Shown in pieces: positions 54,922-60,603 of a DNA stretch of 60,603 nt (its first letter is position 1; each line of letters starts with the position of its first letter). Where the stretch lies: positions 1-60,603 of the forward strand of contig NZ_AQHN01000028.1 in NCBI RefSeq assembly GCF_000359745.1, written 5' to 3'. The stretch is from Rhizobium freirei PRF 81. Lineage in GTDB: Bacteria > Pseudomonadota > Alphaproteobacteria > Rhizobiales > Rhizobiaceae. The notes beneath the pieces are model-generated. The model was not told the DNA's origin and did not search any database. It was given only the letters and a program-made list of their open reading frames with translations. The position numbers were made by a program, and so were the translations under genes.

Positions 54922-55509
54922 TTGAGCAATCAACAGCTTGATCTCATGTGCCGGGATCGTGAATCGACCTTCTATCGCTATTTCCCAGGGATCCCGCCAC
55001 TTGGTTGGAAGCTACGCTGCGCTTTGCATCTCGATGGGTGAGGTTCTATGCCCATCCACGCGGGGATCGTCCAATCACAGGGCCGGCCGAAAGAAGAGAG
55101 ATACTTCGATGCTATCGGATCGTCGCTCTTTGGAGCCAAGGATTTGTTGGTATCGGTATTCGTGCCCGTCATCAAGTTTAATGGAGAAAGTGGACGGTAT
55201 CGCTACAGCTCCATGACTTCCGTTGGATCAAAATTAGTGGAGAGCGATATCATTGACGAAGAGGAGGAAGAGGGCGTCACTTTCGGTCTCTATGGCAGCG
55301 TCGAGAAGTTCAGTAGTTTGAAGATTGAGCAAATGGTCTTGAAGATCATGCGCGATGAAATCATGCAGGCCGTGATGATTTCTCGCGAAGGAAATGTGAT
55401 TGCACCCTACGAAGGCGGTTTTGACGTATTTTCGGATCGAATTGGCGAAGTTGATCGGTTGCGCGGTCTATTTCCAGCGTGGTTATCAGACGGCTCCGAT
55501 GGACTTTAG
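54922..55509 (+). CDS. hypothetical protein, possibly interrupted by a stop codon
   Basis: A 153-codon frame starts at ATG 55048 (weak GTGAGG upstream) and encodes an acidic protein with DIIDEEEEEG and QMVLKIMRDEIMQAVMISRE; I recognise no family. The same frame is open upstream back to TTG 54922, which has a very good GAGGAGGGG site, and reads RESTFYRYFPGIPPLGWKLR before a single TGA at 55039-55041. The original gene may have been about 195 codons with a nonsense mutation near codon 40. Alternatively there are two small genes. I list the whole extent and leave both readings open. Confidence 0.4.
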
Positions 55510-55618
55510 CGGGATGGAGATGAACAGGCTTGATGTCGCAAGCGATATCAGGTCGCCGTGGCAATCGCACACTGAGGAAGATCATATGCATGATTGGCGG
55601 CGAACTTGATCGCGAAAA

Positions 55619-55643
55619 GGGAAGGCGAGCTTGTCGCCTTCCC
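55619..55643 (-). terminator. terminator after rtcB
   Basis: A perfect 10-base stem (55619-55628 and 55634-55643) with a 5-base loop, followed on the minus strand by CCTTTTCGCG. It lies 6 bases beyond the rtcB stop and has the form of a Rho-independent terminator. Confidence 0.8.
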
Positions 55644-55648
55644 GATGC

Positions 55649-57067
55649 TTACCGGCGTTTTTTGCGCCAAGGGGCATCCTTCTGCCAGTCACCGGCCATG
55701 ATGCTTCCATATGGGATCACTTCGTCGACCACTTCGGCGAGGCCATAATGGTCGATCTGTGCCCGCACGTTGGCAGCGCTCTTGTAGGCGCTCGGCAGTT
55801 CCGACAGGTCTGCGAAGCCGGAGAAGAAGCGAACGTCGAGGCCGCTCGTCTCCTTCTCAAGGATTGCAGTGATGTTGTTCGGGCTAAGCCCACGCGAATC
55901 CGCCCCGTACTCCGCCGACAGCTGCCGCATGTGCGCGCTGCGTGAGACGTTGCGGCCAGCACCATGTGGCGAGAAGCCGAGACCATGAGCGGCATTCGTA
56001 CCACGAACGATCAGCACCGGTTCCGCCATGTTGAGCGGAATGATTGTCAGATCGGTTGCATCGTGTGCCCAGTTGTCGAAGGCAGGCGTCGCGCCCTTTC
56101 CGTGATAGAAGAGCCCGTCCGACTTCCGGAAAACGAAATTGTGTTCGTTCCAGAAGCGATCCGCGATCTTGGCCGAAAGCTTTTCCGCCGCCATGTCGTG
56201 AATGACATAGTGGTTCTCCTTCGTCCACTGGCGGATCGTCTGCAGCGCCGACCAATAGAAATCGCCTTCCTCGGTGTCCGCCGGAATCCAGGCATTCTCG
56301 CGATGGGTCTCGGGCGAGATCTGCTCGCGGAACCGATTGGCGACCTTCATGCCTTTATCGTAGAGCCGTGCGCCCGGCGCCCGCGAGCCATGATGGGTGA
56401 CGAGCGCCGTCTCGCCGGTCGACTTCATCGTGCCGACATAGGCGAAGTGATTACCGTCGCCCTGGGTCGCGAAGTGTTCGATGCCGGCGCTCAGTGCTCC
56501 GTCGCGCAGATAGGGGTTCTGCTCAAAAGCCGATAGCGTCGCCTCGGAAGGCTTGAACTGCGCGCCGCGCGGACGGCCGCCCGGACCGAAATGCGTCACG
56601 GTATGCACTGCATCCAGCAGCGACTTCGGATCGACGCCTGGAAAGATCGAGATCGCCATCGAGCAGCAGATATCGGCCGAATGCATGCCGGGATGGATTG
56701 CTTCGGAAGCGACGACACCGCCGACCGGGATCGTGCCGACCGGACCTGCCGGGCAGGCGTCTGGCATGATTGCCGCGGAGCGGACGACCAGCGTGCGCAC
56801 CAGCGCGCGCATCGTCGCGTTGACCTTCTCGACATTGTTCTGCTCAAAAGCGTTCTCGGCGCGGATGTTCGAATAGATCTCGATATCGTTATCCGCCCTC
56901 AAAGCGAGCGTTGGCCCAGGCTGGAAAGCCTTTGCGGCTTCCAACGCTTCCGTCATCGAGCCGCCTTTGCTCAAAACCGCGTTGGCCGCGTCGAGAGCCG
57001 GGCGAAACCATTTTCCCTGGCTCATGCCGGCATCGATCAAATCCTGTCCGCTCATTACCGTTGTCAT
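55649..57067 (-). CDS. rtcB: RNA-splicing ligase RtcB
   Basis: A 472-residue member of the RtcB family, which joins RNA 2',3'-cyclic phosphate or 3'-phosphate ends to 5'-hydroxyl ends using GTP and manganese. Visible motifs are MPDACPAGPVGTIPVGGVVA, EAIHPGMHSADICCSM (metal Asp132 and Cys134), THHGSRAPGARLYDKG, and FSPHGAGRNVSRS, which carries the His that is guanylated. The expected first-motif His is Cys-Pro here (PDAC), a variant position. ATG 57067 is chosen over a longer frame. It is divergent from rtcR and has a sigma-54 promoter. Confidence 0.92.
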   Translation of the reverse strand: MTTVMSGQDLIDAGMSQGKWFRPALDAANAVLSKGGSMTEALEAAKAFQPGPTLALRADNDIEIYSNIRAENAFEQNNVEKVNATMRALVRTLVVRSAAIMPDACPAGPVGTIPVGGVVASEAIHPGMHSADICCSMAISIFPGVDPKSLLDAVHTVTHFGPGGRPRGAQFKPSEATLSAFEQNPYLRDGALSAGIEHFATQGDGNHFAYVGTMKSTGETALVTHHGSRAPGARLYDKGMKVANRFREQISPETHRENAWIPADTEEGDFYWSALQTIRQWTKENHYVIHDMAAEKLSAKIADRFWNEHNFVFRKSDGLFYHGKGATPAFDNWAHDATDLTIIPLNMAEPVLIVRGTNAAHGLGFSPHGAGRNVSRSAHMRQLSAEYGADSRGLSPNNITAILEKETSGLDVRFFSGFADLSELPSAYKSAANVRAQIDHYGLAEVVDEVIPYGSIMAGDWQKDAPWRKKRR

Positions 57068-57185
57068 TGTCTTTTCTGCGTCTGCAGTCCTTCTGTTAAG
57101 TTGCTGGTCTTTCACACCGCTTGGGCGACGAACTTTGGAAGAGGCCGTAATGGTTTAGCTCTCGACTGGTTCGTGCCAGATACAG

Positions 57186-57201
57186 TTCAAGTGGCGTGCC
57201 A
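57186..57201 (-). promoter_or_regulatory. sigma-54 promoter of rtcB
   Basis: On the minus strand TGGCACG (57201-57195), four bases, then TTGAA (57190-57186) match the -24/-12 consensus TGGCACG-N4-TTGCA/T with one change. Transcription would start near 57175, leaving a leader of about 110 bases before rtcB. A second TGGCACG at 57178-57172 lacks a -12 element and may be part of an activator site. Confidence 0.78.
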
Positions 57202-57360
57202 GTTTGATGGAGCGAGCGACAGGAATATGAGGAATTCAATTATCTATCTGTTTTAATTGCGGAAATATTTTAGTCGTCACCACCAAAGTCTGCGGTCGCG
57301 ACGCATGGCCACCAGAGAATATTATTATTTCATATAGACTATTATAAATTTGGATAAGCC

Positions 57361-58965
57361 ATGAAGCGAAGCGTTGCCATCAGCATATTGGGAACGACCC
57401 TGGATGCGGGGAAATGGGACAATCGCTGGAGCCGGTGGCGCCCAACCGTCGCGCTTTGCCAGCAACCAGGCCTCTTCATCGACCGACTGGAGCTGATCCA
57501 CGACAATCATGCGCAGCCTCTCAGCCAGCGTATCGTCACGGACATTGGAACGATCTCGCCGGCGACGGAGGTGCGCAGCAATGTCATCAACTTCCGCGAT
57601 CCCTGGGATTTCTCGGAGGTCTACACAAACCTCAGGGACTTTGCCCGCGGCTACAGCTTTGACCCCGATACGGAAGACTATCTCGTCAACATAACCACTG
57701 GCACGCATGTGGCGCAGATCTGCTGGTTCCTGCTAACCGAAGCTCGCATCATTCCCGGCCGGCTGCTGCAGCTTTCACCGCCACGCGATCGGGAGGCCGA
57801 ACAGGATGTCGCCGGCACCCACCGGATCATCGATCTGGACCTTTCCCGTTACGACGAGATCGCCAAGCGTTTCGCGTCGGAACGGGAGGATGCAGCCTCC
57901 TTTTTGAAGTCCGGCATATCGACCCGCAATGCCGCTTTTTACAGGATGATCGACGAGATCGAAAGAGTGGTGATCCGATCGACCGCACCCGTCCTGCTGA
58001 CCGGACCGACAGGAGCCGGCAAGTCGCAGCTTGCCCGCCGCATTTACGAGCTAAAGAAGGCCCAACGAAAGATCAGCGGACCTTTCGTCGAAGTCAATTG
58101 CGCGACATTGCGTGGCGATCAGGCCATGTCGGCGCTGTTCGACCATGTGAAGGGCGCCTTCACCGGTGCCGCCGGCGAGCGCGCTGGTCTGCTCAAATCC
58201 GCGGACAAGGGCGTGTTGTTCCTTGATGAGATTGGCGAGCTCGGTTCCGACGAGCAGGCGATGTGCCTGCGCGCGATCGAGGAAAAGAGATTTTTGCCCG
58301 TCGGCGCCGACCGTGAGGTATCGGCGGATTTTCAACTCCTTGCGGGCACCAACCGCGATCTCGGCGAGGATGTCCGCAAGGGACGGTTCCGCGAGGATCT
58401 CTACGCCCGGCTCAACCTCTGGACTTTCCAACTGCCGGCTCTACGCGAGCGCAGGGAGGATATAGAACCCAACCTTGACTTCGAACTCAGGCGCTATCTG
58501 GAGAGGGAGGGCGAAAACATCACTTTCAACAAGGAGGCGCGCGAACGCTATCTGACGTTTACAACCGGCCCACAAGCCGTCTGGAGCGCCAATTTTCGCG
58601 ATCTGTCGGCCTCGGTGACACGCATGGCGACGCTCGCGCCACATGGGCGCATCACGACCGAGGTCGTCGATGACGAAGTCCGACGGCTAAACGCGTTCTG
58701 GCGCAGTTCGATTGATGAGGGCAAAGCGGATCCGATCCTTGAGGATGTGCTGGGTGCAGAAGCTGCTGCTCGTCTCGATCGCTTTGATGCAGTGCAGCTT
58801 GCAATGGTCCTTCATAGCTGCCGCGAGCATGCGACGGCGAGTTCTGCTGGCAGAGCCTTGTTTGCGGTCTCGCGATTAGAGAAGAAGAGCAGCAATGATG
58901 CAGATCGTTTGACGAAGTATCTTGCGCGCTTCGATCTCCGGTTTGAGGACGTCAGGAAGCGATAG
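57361..58965 (+). CDS. rtcR: sigma-54-dependent RNA-repair regulator RtcR
   Basis: A 534-residue activator. The N-terminal CARF-type sensor (about residues 1-185) contains NITTGTHVAQICWFLLTEAR, a ligand-binding region that in studied homologues perceives damaged RNA ends. The AAA+ domain has Walker A GPTGAGKS (215-222), the sigma-54 contact loop GAFTGA (265-270), Walker B VLFLDEIGEL and arginine-finger region REDLYARLNLW. It turns on the divergent rtcB from the -24/-12 promoter. GGATAAG precedes the ATG. No rtcA cyclase is present on either side. Confidence 0.92.
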   Translation: MKRSVAISILGTTLDAGKWDNRWSRWRPTVALCQQPGLFIDRLELIHDNHAQPLSQRIVTDIGTISPATEVRSNVINFRDPWDFSEVYTNLRDFARGYSFDPDTEDYLVNITTGTHVAQICWFLLTEARIIPGRLLQLSPPRDREAEQDVAGTHRIIDLDLSRYDEIAKRFASEREDAASFLKSGISTRNAAFYRMIDEIERVVIRSTAPVLLTGPTGAGKSQLARRIYELKKAQRKISGPFVEVNCATLRGDQAMSALFDHVKGAFTGAAGERAGLLKSADKGVLFLDEIGELGSDEQAMCLRAIEEKRFLPVGADREVSADFQLLAGTNRDLGEDVRKGRFREDLYARLNLWTFQLPALRERREDIEPNLDFELRRYLEREGENITFNKEARERYLTFTTGPQAVWSANFRDLSASVTRMATLAPHGRITTEVVDDEVRRLNAFWRSSIDEGKADPILEDVLGAEAAARLDRFDAVQLAMVLHSCREHATASSAGRALFAVSRLEKKSSNDADRLTKYLARFDLRFEDVRKR

Positions 58966-59423
58966 CCGCCCCGCATCCGATGCCAGGTAAGGGTTTGGCA
59001 GCACTGTGGTGAGTGGCCGAACTTGGAAATTGGGATTCTGAAGCAGATCCGGGGCAGGTAACTGTGATGGGATGCTTGCCCAAATTCCCGCCGCGAAGGC
59101 CGGTGCGTTTTGTTCCGACAACTGCAAGCGATAACTATCGAACATATTTTCAAACCACAGGCGCTGCGTGGGTGTTGCCGCGCGATGAGCTTCCGCAATG
59201 GCGTGCAGCTTAATCCGCCTTCGCGCCCTTCAATCGGTGATACCCCATGCGAAAGATCACCCGCCGACAAATTTAGCCAAGCTTTCTCAAGCATTTGATC
59301 GTGGCGAGCGCGCAGTCCCAGCAACCAGGAAATCTCCCGCGCATCGCGCACCAGCGGGGATGCTGTGGACGAGCCCACAGACAAATCGTTGCGTAGCCTT
59401 GCGCCGCGGATAGTCGTGGCGCG
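58966..59423. other. 458-bp gap, no gene recognised
   Basis: It lies between the convergent rtcR and MBL-fold genes. Short frames on both strands have no family motif or ribosome binding site. I found no clear hairpin for either neighbour. Confidence 0.4.
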
Positions 59424-60314
59424 TCAACCGTCAGAGTTGCGTGGCTCGAAATAGCCAAGCGGGATTTTCAGGTACGACCGGCCATTACTCTCTGGCTCCG
59501 GAAGTCTTCCTCCCCGGATGTTGACCTGCAGGGCAGCCAGCATCAGTTTTGGCAGAGGCAAAGTCGCATCGCGGGCGTCGCGAACCTTGACGAACTCGTC
59601 TTCCGGCGGAGGTCCTGCGAAATGCTTGTTCGAGGTGATATGGTCTTCGACCGAGGCTTCGCACATCGCCGTACGACCCTGTGGCGCATAGTCATGTCCG
59701 ATGAAGATGCGGGTCCGCGGGGGAAGTTCGAGGATGCGGCGCACGCTGCGATAAAGCTCGCGCGAGTTGCCGCCTGGAAAGTCCGCACGGCTCGAACCGC
59801 TGTCCGGCATCATCAGCGTATCGTGGACGAAGGCTGCGTCGCCTGCCACATAGGTGATCGATGCCATCGTGTGGCCGGGCGAGAAGAAAACGGTGACAAG
59901 GATATTGCCGACCTCGAAGGTCTCGCCGTCCTTGAACAACCTGTCCCACTGGGAGCCATCGGCGGTGAACTCGTCTCCGAGATTATAGATGCCCTGCCAG
60001 AGAGCCTGAACCCTTTTGACGTGCTCGCCGATCGCGGTCGGGGCGCCGAGTTTGCCTTTCAGGTAGGGCGCGGCGGAAAAATGGTCGGCATGGGGGTGGG
60101 TGTCGAGGATCCAGACGATCTCGATCCCGGTTTCCCCGACATAGTCGAGGATCTCGTCGGCGCGCGTGGTATCGGTCGCGGCGGCCAGCATGTCATATCC
60201 TAGAACCGGATCGACGATCGCTCCCTTCATCGTATCGGGATCGTGGAAGACATATTGCCAGCTTCCAGTGGGCTTGTCCCAAAAGGCTTTGACGATCGGC
60301 GAGAGGGTGGTCAT
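59424..60314 (-). CDS. MBL-fold metallohydrolase (persulfide dioxygenase/Blh-like)
   Basis: A 296-residue metallo-beta-lactamase fold enzyme. The metal motif is THPHADHF (residues 72-79), followed by FFSPGHTMASITYVAGDAAF (second His and Asp) and IFIGHDYAP (third His). The overall plan matches ETHE1/Blh-type persulfide dioxygenases, which oxidise glutathione persulfide with one iron and are often called beta-lactamase hydrolase-like in rhizobia. No fused rhodanese domain is seen. No ArsR-type BigR gene is in view, but it could lie beyond the window. Confidence 0.85.
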   Translation of the reverse strand: MTTLSPIVKAFWDKPTGSWQYVFHDPDTMKGAIVDPVLGYDMLAAATDTTRADEILDYVGETGIEIVWILDTHPHADHFSAAPYLKGKLGAPTAIGEHVKRVQALWQGIYNLGDEFTADGSQWDRLFKDGETFEVGNILVTVFFSPGHTMASITYVAGDAAFVHDTLMMPDSGSSRADFPGGNSRELYRSVRRILELPPRTRIFIGHDYAPQGRTAMCEASVEDHITSNKHFAGPPPEDEFVKVRDARDATLPLPKLMLAALQVNIRGGRLPEPESNGRSYLKIPLGYFEPRNSDG

Positions 60315-60408
60315 GAACGGCTCCTGTTTACTCTGCTGCGTCGAGACGCGCCCTGCTGGCCATCTCGCCCGTGAATCCTCGATTAGTCGATAATCGCTTG
60401 CAGATAGA

Positions 60409-60603
60409 TTATGTCAGACCCGTCGTTACGGCGGCGAGGACAATATAGCGCCCGACCTTGGCAATCGTCACGAGCAGAAGGAATGTCGGCAAGGGTTCGC
60501 GCAATACCCCAGCGACGACCGTTATTGGATCTCCGACGATTGGAAGCCAGCTCCCGAGCAAGGACCATTTGCCGAATTTCCGGTACCATGCCCGTGCGCG
60601 GTC
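60409..60603 (-). CDS. DedA/YqaA-family membrane protein, C-terminal part
   Basis: The window ends inside this gene. The last 64 codons are readable on the minus strand without an ATG: WYRKFGKWSLLGSWLPIVGD, PITVVAGVLREPLPTFLLLV and TIAKVGRYIVLAAVTTGLT, then TAA at 60409. The GDPxTxxAG pattern and the Gly-Lys-x-x-Arg-Tyr segment before the last helix are typical of YqaA/DedA (SNARE-associated) proteins, which are involved in membrane lipid or envelope maintenance. Confidence 0.8.
   Translation of the reverse strand, partial: DRARAWYRKFGKWSLLGSWLPIVGDPITVVAGVLREPLPTFLLLVTIAKVGRYIVLAAVTTGLT

Overview
The window looks like an accessory replicon (plasmid or chromid) of a Rhizobiaceae bacterium (Rhizobium/Agrobacterium group). 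The evidence is GC-rich coding, four ABC uptake systems each beside its own regulator, a D-psicose 3-epimerase that matches the Agrobacterium tumefaciens enzyme as I remember it, and many FrcK-, UgpC- and GlnQ-type genes. I saw no replication genes, rRNA, tRNA or CRISPR array.

Layout. (1) 0.1-0.9 kb: a small toxin-antitoxin module whose ParE toxin carries a stop codon where a Trp is expected. (2) 1.2-8.9 kb: a leftward glutamine-type ABC operon (glnHPQ) followed by a C45 acyltransferase-like hydrolase and an RpiR regulator. Beside it are a second RpiR, a class III aminotransferase and a divergent BKACE (beta-keto acid cleavage) gene. (3) 9.6-17.7 kb: a CUT1 ABC transporter with two glycerophosphodiesterase-like enzymes, an inositol-monophosphatase-family enzyme and a LacI regulator, which looks like a phosphodiester scavenging cassette. 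(4) 17.8-19.2 kb: an ISKra4-type insertion sequence with a broken transposase. (5) 19.4-27.8 kb: LacI regulator, CUT2 ABC transporter, two TIM-barrel epimerases (one a D-psicose 3-epimerase) and a FrcK-like kinase, i.e. a ketose (psicose/allulose) uptake and catabolism operon. (6) 27.8-32.3 kb: AraC pseudogene, arylamine N-acetyltransferase, UGT-type glycosyltransferase and TetR with a striking palindromic operator. (7) 32.4-45.1 kb: ornithine-cyclodeaminase-like reductase, threonine-aldolase-like enzyme, LysR, AcnX (cis-3-hydroxyproline dehydratase family), SnoaL-like protein, leucine-dehydrogenase-like enzyme, amino-acid ABC transporter, M20 amidohydrolase and ProC. Together these look like a catabolic island for a proline-like or modified amino acid. 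(8) 45.9-53.3 kb: aldo/keto reductase, LysR, an exported hydrolase, a GNAT, then a tightly overlapping five-gene operon whose products all appear to be exported or membrane-bound. (9) 53.9-55.5 kb: a GGDEF-family protein with a degenerate active site and an unknown small gene. (10) 55.6-59.0 kb: rtcB RNA ligase and its divergent sigma-54 activator rtcR, with a recognisable -24/-12 promoter. (11) 59.4-60.6 kb: an MBL-fold hydrolase and the C-terminus of a DedA/YqaA-type membrane protein.

Themes that run across the window. Each of the four substrate-binding-protein genes is followed, before the next gene of its operon, by a perfect 10-11 bp hairpin. A degenerate repeat with coding-like character occurs in three or four module junctions (9.3, 28.6, 32.1 and 54.8 kb). 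Several regulators have clear palindromes beside them (5.4, 8.0, 9.5, 20.6, 32.0 and 35.8 kb). Functions are read from motifs and remembered families; no database search was run.
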